NCBI RefSeq assembly: GCF_002901705.1
Contig: NZ_PPPV01000012.1
Coordinates: 527,451 to 591,450 of the forward strand
Length of the DNA stretch: 64,000 bases
Source of the DNA: Staphylococcus lugdunensis
GTDB taxonomy: Bacteria > Bacillota > Bacilli > Staphylococcales > Staphylococcaceae
Reading direction: 5' to 3'
The notes beneath the pieces are model-generated. The model worked only from the letters and a program-made list of their open reading frames with translations. It made no database searches and was not told the origin of the DNA. The position numbers were made by a program, and so were the translations under genes. Shown in pieces: positions 8,709 to 19,258 of this stretch (positions are counted from its first letter, which is position 1; every line of letters starts with the position of its first letter).

Positions 8709-8737
8709 AATTTAGCATACTTTTTTTTATAATACAA
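8709..8737 (-). promoter_or_regulatory. Promoter of glnRA
   Basis: Minus-strand -35 TTGTAT (8732-8737), 17 bp spacer, then an extended -10 TGC-TAAATT (8709-8717). It lies 34 bp upstream of the GTG start of glnR. Confidence 0.65.
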
Positions 8738-8742
8738 AAATA

Positions 8743-8759
8743 TGTCAGGTTTTCTAACA
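8743..8759 (-). promoter_or_regulatory. GlnR operator
   Basis: The sequence TGTTA-N7-TGACA fits the GlnR/TnrA consensus TGTNAN7TNACA exactly. It begins 5 bp upstream of the -35 box of glnRA, where a bound repressor would contact RNA polymerase. Confidence 0.8.
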
Positions 8760-9075
8760 TAGAATGGTTAATACTTCATTAATCTTAATCATACGAAGTC
8801 ATGTGGTTTATAAAATAGACTGACACTGCTCTTTCAGGAGTCTCGCCATAAATAATACGTATTAACATGTCGTCTTATATTGAAATGCTTAAAAAAACAA
8901 GACACTTTCGTATCATTTAATAAACTTTACTAAACTAAATGAACGAGGTGCCTTTTGTATAAAATCCTGATATAAATTAATCTACGCTACCCAATATTGT
9001 AAGAACCATATCCAAAGAAAAAGTTTTGGTGTTCCAATTTGAATCCACTACATTTATATTCTAAAATGTTTCTTA
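8760..9075. repeat. Intergenic region with a degenerate staphylococcal repeat (about 8817-8875)
   Basis: No ORF is present in 8760-9075. The part at 8817-8875 reads GACTGACACTGCTCTTTCAG, then GAGTCTCGCCAT and an AATAATACGTATT palindrome. I recognise this as a decayed copy of an interspersed repeat often found between staphylococcal genes (CACTGCTCCTTCAGGAGTCTC type). The remainder shows nothing I can name. Recognition is from memory. Confidence 0.45.
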
Positions 9076-10314
9076 TTATACTAATTGTTGCTCTTGTAAT
9101 TGTTTTACTGCATAAATAATCGCTAGCTTAACGTGCTCATAAGTTAAACCGCCTTGGACATAAACTTCATATGGTGGACGAATTGGACCATCTGCAGATA
9201 ATTCGATAGATGCACCTTGGATAAAAGTGCCTGCAGCCATAATGACATCATCTTCATAACCAGGCATGTAACTTGGCTCTGGACTAAAATGTGCATTTAT
9301 AGGTGACGCATGTTGAATACTTTGACAGAAAGAAATCATTTGTTCTTTTGTTTCAAATTGTACTGTTTGGATTAAATCAGTGCGTGGTACATCATATTTG
9401 GGCGTTGTGTGCATGTGCATTTTCTCTAATAAAAGACTCGTAAATAAAGCGCCTTTCAAACTTTGGCTCACTACGTGTGGTGCTAAGAAGAAGCCTTGAT
9501 ACATTTCATGAAGTGCATAGACCGAAGCCCCTGCTTCACGCCCAATTCCAGGTGCCGTTAGTCGATAACCACAACGTTCAATTAAATCTTCACGACCTGC
9601 GATGTAACCACCAATTTTAGCTAAACCACCACCAGGATTTTTAATCAGTGATCCTGCCATTAAATCTGCACCACATTCAATTGGTTCTCGTGTTTCAACA
9701 AATTCGCCATAGCAATTATCTACAAAAATAATAACATGCGGATATTGTGCTTTAATTTTTTGAATAGCACATTCAATTTTATCAATATTAAGAGATGGTC
9801 GTTGATCATATCCTTTAGAGCGTTGTATAGCAACTACTTTTGTTTTATCAGTAATCGTGCTCAAAACTTGTGAAGTGTCTATATCACCATCTTTTAATGG
9901 AATATCACGATATTTAACGCCATGCTCTTTTAAACTTTCGATACCATTACCATTGACGCCTATAACTTCTAATAAAGTATCATATGGACTTCCAGTAATA
10001 TAAAGTAGTTCATCTCCATGCTTTAACATACTTTGAAGCGCTATTGTAATCGCATGTGTACCTGAAATAATTTGCGGACGCACCAAAGCTGATTGTGCTC
10101 GAAATGTATGTGCATAAATCTCTTCTAAATGCTGCCTTCCAATATCATCATATCCATAACCAGTAGTTCCTAGTAAATCACTTTCTGTTGCTTTTACATG
10201 ATGAAATGCTGCTAGTACTTTTTCCTGATTCAAAAGTGCAATGTCTTCAATCTGTTGAAAAAATGGTGCTAAGATATCTTCTACTTCTGCAATTGTGTGT
10301 GTTAAATCTGACAT
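9076..10314 (-). CDS. ynbB: PLP-dependent protein of the methionine gamma-lyase/aluminium resistance family (YnbB)
   Basis: A fold-type I PLP enzyme of 412 aa in the family called aluminium resistance protein or Met_gamma_lyase. The PLP lysine is in SLIKNPGGGLAKIGGY near residue 220; FVDNCYGEFVET holds the aspartate that pairs with the pyridine nitrogen. Relatives have cystathionine or methionine lyase-like folds, but the physiological substrate is not established. AAGGAAG lies 7 bp before the ATG. It sits 18 bp downstream of hflX in the same orientation, and this hflX-ynbB-glnR-glnA order is also that of B. subtilis. No strong terminator was seen after it. Confidence 0.85.
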   Translation of the reverse strand: MSDLTHTIAEVEDILAPFFQQIEDIALLNQEKVLAAFHHVKATESDLLGTTGYGYDDIGRQHLEEIYAHTFRAQSALVRPQIISGTHAITIALQSMLKHGDELLYITGSPYDTLLEVIGVNGNGIESLKEHGVKYRDIPLKDGDIDTSQVLSTITDKTKVVAIQRSKGYDQRPSLNIDKIECAIQKIKAQYPHVIIFVDNCYGEFVETREPIECGADLMAGSLIKNPGGGLAKIGGYIAGREDLIERCGYRLTAPGIGREAGASVYALHEMYQGFFLAPHVVSQSLKGALFTSLLLEKMHMHTTPKYDVPRTDLIQTVQFETKEQMISFCQSIQHASPINAHFSPEPSYMPGYEDDVIMAAGTFIQGASIELSADGPIRPPYEVYVQGGLTYEHVKLAIIYAVKQLQEQQLV

Positions 10315-10332
10315 GTATAATCTTCCTTTTTG

Positions 10333-11571
10333 TTATTTTCTATATCCCGTAACCTCATAACAATTGTTTTGAGGATTAAAGTTCATTTCTTCTATTAGTG
10401 TATGCTGTTTCAAAAAGTATATGCGTTGTGCATTGGAACTTGCCACTGTTTCTGAATAATAAGTTAAACTTTCTTTTATTTGTTTAATTAACAACGCTTT
10501 GACCTTTGTAATATCTGAATGATGCTGTGTCGATACAAATTCAAATAATGATGATGACATTGGTAAAGCCATTGTAGAAGGACATAAATCTCTTTTGTTA
10601 AACAGTACAACTTGTGGAATTTGGTCCATATCTAATTCTTGAATTAACTGATTGACTGTTTCGTATTGTGAGCGAAATTCAGGGTGGCTCGCATCAACTA
10701 TATGTAATAATATATCAGCATTTTTGGCTTCTTCTAAAGTGGATTTAAATGTAGCTACTAAAGTTGTTGGTAGTTTTTGAATAAATCCTACTGTGTCCGT
10801 AATTATCACATTAAATCCTTCATTTAGCTGGATTTGTCTAGTTTTAGGGTCTAGCGTAGCAAACAATAGATTTTGCTCATAAGTACTTTCACCAGACAAT
10901 ACATTAAACCATGACGATTTACCTGCATTAGTATAGCCAACTAATGCTATTTGAAATACTTGATTTTGCTCGCGTTTATTTCGATATCTTTCTCGATGTT
11001 CAACTATTGTCTGTAATTGATGTTTAATTTCATTTATTCGTGTTCGAATATGTCGTCGATCCATTTCTAACTTGGTTTCACCAGGACCTCTCGTACCTAT
11101 TCCTCCACCTAAACGTGACAAACTCTTTCCATGTCCTTGTAGTCTAGGTAGTAAATAATCTAACTGTGCTAATTCAACTTGTAACTTCCCTTCTTTGCTT
11201 TTAGCACGTAATGCAAAAATTTCTAGTATAAGTTGTGTGCGGTCAATAATCTTAACATCTAACGCATCATTTAAACTTTTGGACTGTGCTGTCGTTAATT
11301 CATCATTTGCTACAACGACATCTATATCATGTAAATCAATAAATGCTTTAATTTCATCGATTTTACCTTTACCAACATAATATTTATGATCAACTTGTTG
11401 TCGATTTTGTGTTATTTGACTAACCACTTCAAGCTGGCATGTCTGTGATAAGGCCTGTAATTCTTGCATAGTTGAATCATAATCAAATTGATTATCTACT
11501 TGGGCATTTACACCGACTAGAACTGCAGTTTCTCGTTTCTGTTGTGTGCTATATGCTGCTTGTTGCACCAT
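10333..11571 (-). CDS. hflX: GTPase HflX
   Basis: Ribosome-associated GTPase that splits stalled or stressed 70S particles. The protein is 412 aa from the ATG at 11571, which has AAGGAG 9 bp upstream; an upstream in-frame start at 11601 lacks a site. The N-terminal HflX domain includes the conserved glycine-rich segment RLGGGIGTRGPGETKLE before a coiled helix. The G domain carries G1 GYTNAGKSS, the G3 region DTVGFIQKLP and G4 NKRD. The C-terminal domain is short. It is divergent from bsaA with about 110 bp between starts, and is followed by ynbB. Confidence 0.95.
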   Translation of the reverse strand: MVQQAAYSTQQKRETAVLVGVNAQVDNQFDYDSTMQELQALSQTCQLEVVSQITQNRQQVDHKYYVGKGKIDEIKAFIDLHDIDVVVANDELTTAQSKSLNDALDVKIIDRTQLILEIFALRAKSKEGKLQVELAQLDYLLPRLQGHGKSLSRLGGGIGTRGPGETKLEMDRRHIRTRINEIKHQLQTIVEHRERYRNKREQNQVFQIALVGYTNAGKSSWFNVLSGESTYEQNLLFATLDPKTRQIQLNEGFNVIITDTVGFIQKLPTTLVATFKSTLEEAKNADILLHIVDASHPEFRSQYETVNQLIQELDMDQIPQVVLFNKRDLCPSTMALPMSSSLFEFVSTQHHSDITKVKALLIKQIKESLTYYSETVASSNAQRIYFLKQHTLIEEMNFNPQNNCYEVTGYRK

Positions 11572-11681
11572 AGTATGCATCTCCTTAATCTTGCTACTCA
11601 AATCATTCTAACACAGTGCTTTATTTAAGACTATCTGCATAAATTATGTTAAATTAAAGATAAATTGAAAGGGTGAATAGA

Positions 11682-12158
11682 ATGGAAAATATTTATGATA
11701 TTGTCGTTCAAACTTCAGATGGTAAAGACTATAAATTAGAAAAATATAAAGGGGACGTCATGCTCATCGTGAATACTGCAAGTGAGTGTGGTTTTACACC
11801 TCAATTTGAAGGACTTCAAGAGATTTATGATAAATACAAAGAACAAGGTCTTGTCGTATTAGGTTTTCCATGTAATCAATTCGGTGGTCAAGAACCTGGT
11901 TCTGGTGCTGAAGCTAATCAAAATTGTAAAATTAATTATGGTGTCACATTCCCTATTCACGAAAAAATTGATGTAAAGGGAGAGCATCAACATCCATTAT
12001 TTAGATTTTTAACTGACGCGCAACATGGTATGTTTAATGAGAAAATTAAATGGAATTTTACGAAGTTTTTAGTTGATCGTCAAGGTCATGTGGTTAAACG
12101 TTTTTCTCCTCAAAAGAAACCTGCACAATTACATGAAGCAATTGAAGCTCTTTTATAA
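11682..12158 (+). CDS. bsaA: Glutathione peroxidase-family thiol peroxidase
   Basis: Reduces hydrogen peroxide or lipid hydroperoxides, most likely using thioredoxin, since staphylococci lack glutathione. The protein is 158 aa; ATG at 11682 has AAAGGGTGA 5 bp upstream, while an upstream GTG at 11673 lies within that site. The peroxidatic cysteine is C36 in [12 protein letters not shown], with the resolving cysteine in [13 protein letters not shown]. The catalytic Gln, Trp and Asn are in NQFGGQ and KWNFTKF. Cysteine replaces selenocysteine as usual in bacteria. It is monocistronic with a strong terminator. The symbol follows the S. aureus homologue. Confidence 0.92.
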   Translation: MENIYDIVVQTSDGKDYKLEKYKGDVMLIVNTASECGFTPQFEGLQEIYDKYKEQGLVVLGFPCNQFGGQEPGSGAEANQNCKINYGVTFPIHEKIDVKGEHQHPLFRFLTDAQHGMFNEKIKWNFTKFLVDRQGHVVKRFSPQKKPAQLHEAIEALL

Positions 12159-12161
12159 CAC

Positions 12162-12203
12162 AAAAAGGCATCCAGTTCGTTTTTAGCGAGCTGGATGCTT
12201 TTT
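12162..12203 (+). terminator. Terminator of bsaA, probably bidirectional
   Basis: The stem GCATCCAG-t-TCG / CGA-g-CTGGATGC (12168-12198) is flanked by AAAAA on the left and TTTTT on the right. It therefore suits bsaA on the plus strand and could also end the hfq operon arriving from the right. Confidence 0.9.
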
Positions 12204-12318
12204 ACAAACAACTAACGATATTATTTTAATGTGTTATCGCCTATGTTTGTAAACATGTGTAGTAACCGAATACTTCGCTTACTTAGATATGATGATTAAA
12301 AGCTTGTAAGCTTATAAC

Positions 12319-12558
12319 CTATTCTTCGCTGTTTGTTTCAACAGTGTCTGAGCCTTCTGTATCTACAGCAAAAGTACTGATCGCATGTTTGTAAATCAAA
12401 TGTTGTTTACCTTGAGATACGATGTTGACAACATATTTGTCAAAGTCTTCAATAACACCTTTCATTTGGAAACCATTTAAGAAGAAGACAGTGACTTCTG
12501 TTTGATTCACTTTAAAATTTTCTAGTGTTTGGTCTTGGATGTTGTGATTTGCAATCAT
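12319..12558 (-). CDS. hfq: RNA chaperone Hfq
   Basis: Sm-like protein of 79 aa that forms hexameric rings and binds small RNAs and mRNAs. The Sm1 region TVFFLNGFQMKGVIEDFDKYVV and Sm2 segment KQHLIYKHAIST (Y-K-H motif) are both intact. The acidic C-terminal tail is short, as in other Gram-positive homologues. Compared with the S. aureus Hfq sequence I remember, several positions differ (for example FD for YD after the G-V-I-E segment), which is one reason for placing this genome outside S. aureus. AAAGGAG precedes the ATG by 9 bp, inside the end of miaA, which overlaps it by 4 bp. Confidence 0.95.
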   Translation of the reverse strand: MIANHNIQDQTLENFKVNQTEVTVFFLNGFQMKGVIEDFDKYVVNIVSQGKQHLIYKHAISTFAVDTEGSDTVETNSEE

Positions 12559-13508
12559 TTTACAGAACTCCTTTTATTTATTTGGGTTGTAATCTCATCT
12601 AACATCATTTGAAGCGACATGTTCTCTTTATCTAACCATCGCACTTTCATCTTATTCTTGAACCAAGTCAGTTGTCTTTTGGCATATTGTCTCGAATGCT
12701 GTTTCAATTTATCAACTGCATAAGACAATGTTTCTTCACCTTTGACCACAGGAATTAGCTCTTTATAGCCAATTGCTTGCATGCTCTGTTCATGCTCATA
12801 TCCTGATTCAAGCAGTGCTTCCACTTCCCTAAATAATCCGTTGGTCAACATAATATCAACTCGTTTATTTATTTTAAAATATAATGTTTCACGCGACATT
12901 TCAATCCCTACTAATAATGTATCATAATTTTCTGTAAATTGTTGAACTTTCTTGCGTGAACTTAAAAGTTTTTCTGTTTTTAAATAATATTCTATTGCCC
13001 TAAGCACTCTTTTTCGATTATTAGGGTGTATTTCTAAAGCAGATTTTGAATCAAATGTATTTAAATATTGATGTAAATGATCATTATCTAATTCTTCTAA
13101 TTCATTCATTTTTTTTGCGACTTCACGTTTCTTTTCAGCTGTAATTTCTTCCTTTTCAAATGGATAATTATAAATCAGTGATTGAATATACAAACCTGTA
13201 CCGCCTGCAATAATAGGAATTTTCCCTCTCGCAGTGATATCTGCGATGCATTGTTCTGCACGTTTTTTAAATTCGTATGCCGAAAAGGCTTCATCTGGAT
13301 TTAAAATATTGATAAGATGATGCGGTACACCTTCCATTTCTTCTTGTGTTACTTTTGCTGTACCTATATCCATTTGTCTGTACACTTGCATTGAATCGCC
13401 ACTAATCACTTCACCATTTATTTTCTTAGCTAGGGCGACACTCAATTCAGTTTTCCCTGATGCCGTTGGACCAACGACAACAACGATAAACGGCTTTTTG
13501 CTCATCAT
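12555..13508 (-). CDS. miaA: tRNA dimethylallyltransferase
   Basis: Transfers a dimethylallyl group to A37 of tRNAs that read UNN codons, the first step before MiaB adds methylthio (miaB is also in this window). The protein is 317 aa with P-loop GPTASGKTEL (residues 13-22), the GDSMQVYRQMDIGTAK substrate motif and the IIAGGTGLYIQSL motif. The C-terminal SRQYAKRQLTWFKNK segment contacts tRNA. GAGAGG lies 10 bp before the first of two adjacent ATG codons. It stands between an alpha/beta hydrolase (6 bp upstream) and hfq (4 bp overlap), as one operon. Confidence 0.96.
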   Translation of the reverse strand: MMSKKPFIVVVVGPTASGKTELSVALAKKINGEVISGDSMQVYRQMDIGTAKVTQEEMEGVPHHLINILNPDEAFSAYEFKKRAEQCIADITARGKIPIIAGGTGLYIQSLIYNYPFEKEEITAEKKREVAKKMNELEELDNDHLHQYLNTFDSKSALEIHPNNRKRVLRAIEYYLKTEKLLSSRKKVQQFTENYDTLLVGIEMSRETLYFKINKRVDIMLTNGLFREVEALLESGYEHEQSMQAIGYKELIPVVKGEETLSYAVDKLKQHSRQYAKRQLTWFKNKMKVRWLDKENMSLQMMLDEITTQINKRSSVK

Positions 13509-13514
13509 ATTTTA

Positions 13515-14450
13515 CTATCCTCTCTCGTTTGTTCGCTTCAAAATATGTTTTTCAATCCATTCAAACATGTGATTCCATGTTAAATCATAATTATCTTCAA
13601 ATAATATTTCATGTCTTTTGAATTTATATAGTTGTACCGTGATATGTTTTATACCTGCTCGTTTAAATTTTCGTCCTAGCTTACGCACACCTTTGCCGTA
13701 ATCACCAAATGGATCTTCCTTACCTGATATCAACAAAATCGGTAGCTTACTATTTATCTTCTTGAGTTCTTTTTTCCATGATGTCACCATCATATATTTA
13801 ACCGTTTGATAGATAAGTTGATTAGACACTAAAAAGCCACAGTATTCATCTTCAACATATTTATCTACTTCTGCACGTTGAGAAGATAGCCAATCGCTTG
13901 GCGTTTGAGGATTGTCGATACGTTTATTAAATGATTTATAAACAAGTTGATTTACCCATTTTAGACGTTTTCTTCTACCTAGGCATAAAGCTATAAGTTT
14001 AAGACTAACTACTGCTGGAATGGCTTTCCATAATGGAAATTGACCTGTCCCCGTCAAAATTAAGCCATCAGCAACATCAGGGTATTGTTCAACAAAACGA
14101 CGCGCAATAATTGACCCCATTGAGTGACCCAAAACAATATATGGCAATTTGCCAAAGTCACCATATATTGTCCGTGCGATTTCTTCTGCATCTTGAGCTA
14201 CAATACGCAAATCATCATAGTGTCCGCGTTCATGAATCGTTATTTCCTTTCCATGTCCTCGATGATTATGACGAATCACGTCGTAACCATGTAGATTAAA
14301 TGCATGGACTAAATTATCATATCTATCCATATGCTCTGCCATACCATGAAAAATATGTACTACGCCAATTGTGGTCTTATGCGCTTTATTAAGTTTAACT
14401 TCCAACATTGTGCCATCTTCAACGGTGATATAAAACGTGCCTTGGCTCAC
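13515..14450 (-). CDS. Alpha/beta hydrolase, lysophospholipase/monoacylglycerol lipase-like
   Basis: Serine hydrolase of 311 aa of the Hydrolase_4 family (relatives annotated PldB, YtpA or monoacylglycerol lipase). The oxyanion motif HIFHGMAEH (residues 32-40), nucleophile S110 in GHSMGS, an acid in SGKEDPFGDYG and the histidine in KRHEILFED complete a plausible catalytic triad. There is no signal peptide, so it is probably cytoplasmic or membrane-associated. The start is a GTG at 14450, 7 bp after AGGGGG. It is the first gene of the hydrolase-miaA-hfq operon. The natural lipid substrate is not known. Confidence 0.82.
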   Translation of the reverse strand: MSQGTFYITVEDGTMLEVKLNKAHKTTIGVVHIFHGMAEHMDRYDNLVHAFNLHGYDVIRHNHRGHGKEITIHERGHYDDLRIVAQDAEEIARTIYGDFGKLPYIVLGHSMGSIIARRFVEQYPDVADGLILTGTGQFPLWKAIPAVVSLKLIALCLGRRKRLKWVNQLVYKSFNKRIDNPQTPSDWLSSQRAEVDKYVEDEYCGFLVSNQLIYQTVKYMMVTSWKKELKKINSKLPILLISGKEDPFGDYGKGVRKLGRKFKRAGIKHITVQLYKFKRHEILFEDNYDLTWNHMFEWIEKHILKRTNERG

Positions 14451-14509
14451 ATATATGCCCCCTAAAATGAAATATCATGTACTATGTATAAAATTCAGTG
14501 TTATATTTT

Positions 14510-14538
14510 AATATACCTTTACTTATCACTGTTATCAA
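14510..14538 (-). promoter_or_regulatory. Promoter of the hydrolase-miaA-hfq operon
   Basis: Minus-strand -35 TTGATA (14533-14538), 17 bp spacer, -10 TATATT (14510-14515). It stands 60 bp upstream of the GTG start. Confidence 0.65.
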
Positions 14539-14617
14539 ATGGTTTGCTTTTGTTGAAAAGCTTAGCCAAAGCTCATTATCTTCAAAATAATTAGTAAAAA
14601 CGCCTATATTATTAAAC

Positions 14618-14666
14618 AAGAAATAACACCCTGAAAATTAGACCTCCGCCTACTTTTCAAGGTGTT
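14618..14666 (-). terminator. Terminator of glpD
   Basis: AACACC-c-TGAAAA (14625-14637) pairs with TTTTCA-a-GGTGTT (14654-14666). On the minus strand the stem is followed by ATTTCTTGTTT, an imperfect T tract. Confidence 0.6.
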
Positions 14667-14701
14667 ACTCGTTTATATAACAATATTTTTACACATAATA
14701 C

Positions 14702-16375
14702 TTATGCTTTTACAGCAGGTTGATCATTGCCAGTTTGAGCCTCATCAATAGCTTGATCTAGTTCAGCAGTGAATTGTATCTTCTGCGCAGGCGTATAGTT
14801 CAATAAATTACTTAACACTTCGATAACACCTGCTTTATAGGCTAAAACATCTTGAATATTAAAATACAATTTACCTGTTCGGCGTACCAAGAAGTCGGTT
14901 GGTTTATATACCATTTCATTTTGAACACTATAAATAAGTTCAACATAAATTTCAAGTGGTAAATCAATATCGTGCAATTGTGCAGTTTGTGCAATATTAA
15001 ACAATTGATCTACATTAGATCCGTATTTTGAAGCAAGACGTCGTGCAACATTTTCATCGATATGGAATGCTTTTGCTTCTTGGACTTTTTGTTCAACAAA
15101 TTGATTAAAGTTCTTACTTCCACCAACGTCACCACCAGAAATTGGTAAATGTTTCGTTGCACACGCATCGAATGTTAAACCATATTGCTGCTTCAATCGC
15201 TTAGCTAATAAGTTAACTATATCCAATGCCATATGACGATATCCTGTGAGTTTACCGCCTGCAATTGTTAGAAGACCTGAATCTCCTTCCCATACTTCAT
15301 CTTTACGTGATATTTCTGAAGGATCTTTGCCTTCTTCTAAAATTAATGGACGCACACCAGCCCATGTAGATTCAATATCACTATCCGTCACTTGAACATC
15401 GGGGAACATATAATTAATAGCGTCTATAATATAATCTCGATCTTCTTGTGTCACTAAAGGTGATGCTTTGTCATTATCATAGAATGTATCTGTAGTACCT
15501 ACATATGCTTTACCTTCACGTGGTATGGCAAAAATCATGCGTCCGTCATTCTCTGTATCGAAATATACCGCTTGTTGTAATGGGAATTTAGATTGATCAA
15601 TAACTACATGAATACCTTTAGTAAGACGTAATTGTTTATTATTTCTAGCATAATCACCGCTTCTTACTTCATCAACCCATGGTCCAGCAGCATTGATTAC
15701 TTTTTTTGCTTTAATTTGATAAGTTTCATTTGAAAGTTGATCTTTAACTTCTACGCCATTCACTTTGCGTTTTGTATCGTAAATAAAGTGTTCTGATTTC
15801 GTATAATTTATGATATCCGCACCTTGTTCGGCAGCTTTTTTTATAACTTCAATTGTTAATCTAGCATCATCCGTGCGATATTCTACATAGTAGCCTCCGC
15901 CTTTTAACCCTGCTTTTTTAACTAGAGGTTCTTTAGCCAAGGTTTCTTTTTTAGATAACATTTTTTTACGCTCTGCTTTTTTAACACCTGCTAATCGGTC
16001 ATACATTGCTAAACCAATTGATGTGCTAAATTTGCCAAAGGTTCCACCCTTATGCATAGGTAACAGCATCCATTCCGGAGTTGTAACGTGTGGACCATTT
16101 TCATAAACAATGGCGCGCTCTTTACCCGTTTCAGCTACGACACCTACTTGTAGTTGTTTTAAATAACGTAAACCTCCGTGAACAAGCTTCGTTGAGCGTG
16201 AGCTCGTTCCTTGTGCAAAGTCTTGCATTTCTACTAATGCAACCTTCATTCCACGCTGGCTTGCATCTAAAGCAATACCTGCGCCCGTAATACCTCCACC
16301 AATAATTACCACATCATAATCTTTATGCTTTAAATTTTGTTTGATTGCTTCTCTTTTTAACGTTGATAATGTCAT
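14702..16375 (-). CDS. glpD: Aerobic glycerol-3-phosphate dehydrogenase
   Basis: FAD-linked membrane-associated enzyme that oxidises glycerol-3-phosphate to dihydroxyacetone phosphate and passes electrons to the quinone pool. The protein is 557 aa from the ATG at 16375; a second ATG two codons earlier lies only 1 bp after AGGAGGGG and is less likely. The FAD-binding [17 protein letters not shown] is near residues 26-42. HGGLRYLKQ and AGPWVDEV are typical of the family, and the C-terminal DAO_C domain is intact. It has its own promoter and a leader with a GlpP-type terminator, so expression should need glycerol-3-phosphate. Sequence divergence from S. aureus GlpD is considerable in the C-terminal third. 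Confidence 0.96.
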   Translation of the reverse strand: MTLSTLKREAIKQNLKHKDYDVVIIGGGITGAGIALDASQRGMKVALVEMQDFAQGTSSRSTKLVHGGLRYLKQLQVGVVAETGKERAIVYENGPHVTTPEWMLLPMHKGGTFGKFSTSIGLAMYDRLAGVKKAERKKMLSKKETLAKEPLVKKAGLKGGGYYVEYRTDDARLTIEVIKKAAEQGADIINYTKSEHFIYDTKRKVNGVEVKDQLSNETYQIKAKKVINAAGPWVDEVRSGDYARNNKQLRLTKGIHVVIDQSKFPLQQAVYFDTENDGRMIFAIPREGKAYVGTTDTFYDNDKASPLVTQEDRDYIIDAINYMFPDVQVTDSDIESTWAGVRPLILEEGKDPSEISRKDEVWEGDSGLLTIAGGKLTGYRHMALDIVNLLAKRLKQQYGLTFDACATKHLPISGGDVGGSKNFNQFVEQKVQEAKAFHIDENVARRLASKYGSNVDQLFNIAQTAQLHDIDLPLEIYVELIYSVQNEMVYKPTDFLVRRTGKLYFNIQDVLAYKAGVIEVLSNLLNYTPAQKIQFTAELDQAIDEAQTGNDQPAVKA

Positions 16376-16398
16376 CGTCATACCCCTCCTATATTAGA

Positions 16399-16449
16399 TA
16401 AAAAAAAGAGAGACCTGTCCCAATACAAAGTACTGTCAAACAGATCTCT
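16399..16449 (-). promoter_or_regulatory. glpD leader terminator, target of GlpP antitermination
   Basis: On the minus strand AGAGATCTGT pairs with ACAGGTCTCT and is followed by eight T, all before the glpD ribosome binding site. A complete intrinsic terminator in a leader, downstream of a promoter, is the arrangement GlpP overrides in B. subtilis when glycerol-3-phosphate is present. glpP is nearby. Confidence 0.8.
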
Positions 16450-16479
16450 TCTTCTCAAGATAAATATTAACTTATTAAA

Positions 16480-16488
16480 AGTATAACA
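16480..16488 (-). promoter_or_regulatory. Promoter of glpD
   Basis: An extended -10, TGT-TATACT, with its -10 at 16480-16485, lies about 30 bp upstream of the leader terminator. No good -35 is visible, which an extended -10 can tolerate. Confidence 0.5.
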
Positions 16489-16518
16489 CAAATTAAAACA
16501 CTACGTCTATTTCATAGT

Positions 16519-18018
<1,500 letters not shown>

Positions 18019-18110
18019 TTAATGGCCACTCCTTTAGTCTTTTAGCTTAGAAACTGTACAAATGAAATAACTACTAAATCATGCCAATACTAACACAATT
18101 TTATTATTAA

Positions 18111-18929
18111 TTAATAAATCGTTTCAATATCATCACTTTGCACAATTTTATTTAAAACAAAACCTAGTATTACAGTTAATATAACTACAATAATGCCAAT
18201 AATCGATATTGTAGTTAAATGTCCTTTATAGAATAACTGATATAATGCGGCACCTAGCATTCCTCCGGCGATAGGTCCAAGAACCGGAACAATTGCATAA
18301 GCCCAATTAGATGCGCCTTTACCTGCAATAGGTAACAATGCGTGAGCAATACGCGGTCCTAAATCACGTGCTGGATTAATAGCATAACCAGTTGTACCAC
18401 CTAGGCTTAGACCAATAGCTATAATTAAACTTCCAATAATGATGGGATTTAGCCCATCAGCAATCTTATTGATACCTATAAATAAAATTCCCATTGTCAA
18501 AATGGTAGTTCCAATAATCTCACTAATAAAATTGGCCATATAATTTTTGATAGCTGGACCAGTTGAAAAGACGCCTAATTTAGCGCCTTGATCATCAGTT
18601 GCTTTCCAATGAGGCAAGTACATAAGCCACACTAGAACACCTCCGACAATGCCACCTAACATTTGTGCCAAAATATAACCAGGTAATTGTGTCCAACTAA
18701 AACTACCATCCATGGCTAAAGCAACAGTAACTGCTGGGTTTAAATGTGCGCCTGAAATATTACCAACTGCATAGACCCCCATCGTCACGGCCAATCCCCA
18801 TCCAAACGAAATAACTATCCAGTCTGACTTGTGTCCCAATGTCCGCTTTAAATTAACATTTGCGCACACGCCACCACCAAACAAAATTAATATAGCAGTA
18901 CCTAAAAATTCTGCTACGTATACATTCAT
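18111..18929 (-). CDS. glpF: Glycerol uptake facilitator (aquaglyceroporin)
   Basis: Membrane channel that admits glycerol by facilitated diffusion. The protein is 272 aa with six membrane helices and two NPA half-helices, SGAHLNPAVTVA (N64-A66) and GYAINPARDLGPR. The aspartate after the second NPA-R is the mark of glycerol facilitators rather than strict water channels. AGGAGG precedes the ATG by 8 bp. It is first in glpFK, behind a leader terminator and a promoter overlapped by a cre box. Confidence 0.96.
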   Translation of the reverse strand: MNVYVAEFLGTAILILFGGGVCANVNLKRTLGHKSDWIVISFGWGLAVTMGVYAVGNISGAHLNPAVTVALAMDGSFSWTQLPGYILAQMLGGIVGGVLVWLMYLPHWKATDDQGAKLGVFSTGPAIKNYMANFISEIIGTTILTMGILFIGINKIADGLNPIIIGSLIIAIGLSLGGTTGYAINPARDLGPRIAHALLPIAGKGASNWAYAIVPVLGPIAGGMLGAALYQLFYKGHLTTISIIGIIVVILTVILGFVLNKIVQSDDIETIY

Positions 18930-18947
18930 TAAAATAACCTCCTAAAC

Positions 18948-18987
18948 AAAAAAATCTCCACAATGCATACCTCATTGTAGAAATCTC
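18948..18987 (-). promoter_or_regulatory. glpFK leader terminator, target of GlpP antitermination
   Basis: The stem GAGATTTCTACAATG pairing with CATTGTGGAGATT is followed on the minus strand by seven T (18948-18954), immediately before the glpF ribosome binding site. It is the counterpart of the glpD leader hairpin. Confidence 0.82.
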
Positions 18988-19019
18988 CTCGTCTCTTATT
19001 CTATTATTAACTTGGGACT

Positions 19020-19049
19020 ATCATACTATCGACATGTAAGCGTTGTCAA
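19020..19049 (-). promoter_or_regulatory. Promoter of glpFK
   Basis: Perfect -35 TTGACA (19044-19049), 18 bp spacer and -10 TATGAT (19020-19025) on the minus strand. The predicted transcript starts just upstream of the leader terminator. Confidence 0.8.
19035..19048 (-). promoter_or_regulatory. cre site on the glpFK promoter
   Basis: TGTAAGCGTTGTCA on the plus strand fits the CcpA consensus TGWAANCGNTNWCA at every position. It covers most of the -35 box and the adjacent spacer, so bound CcpA would exclude RNA polymerase. Confidence 0.85.
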
Positions 19050-19123
19050 TATTTTGTTTTAAATCGAGTCTTATATTTACTCTAATATTTGAAAATTACA
19101 ACAATTTTTTATTTAAGCAAGCA

Positions 19124-19158
19124 GCGGGCTCAAAGTCAAGGTTTACTTTATTGCCCGC
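19124..19158 (-). terminator. Probable terminator of glpP
   Basis: GCGGGC (19124-19129) pairs with GCCCGC (19153-19158), with an inner AAAGT/ACTTT stem. The T tract on the minus strand is weak. It separates glpP from the glpFK promoter. Confidence 0.5.
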
Positions 19159-19258
19159 CACATATAATTAATCTCATTACCTACACATCATTAAACTTAT
19201 CATTTTTATTGGTTAATCATTTAATATCATTCTTAATATCATAGGTTATATTGATAAA

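Noticed and set aside
12204-12318. Short palindromes ATGTTT-GT-AAACAT and AAGCTT-GT-AAGCTT after hfq
   Set aside because: They are short, AT-rich and lack T-runs; the adjacent bsaA terminator explains termination in both directions.
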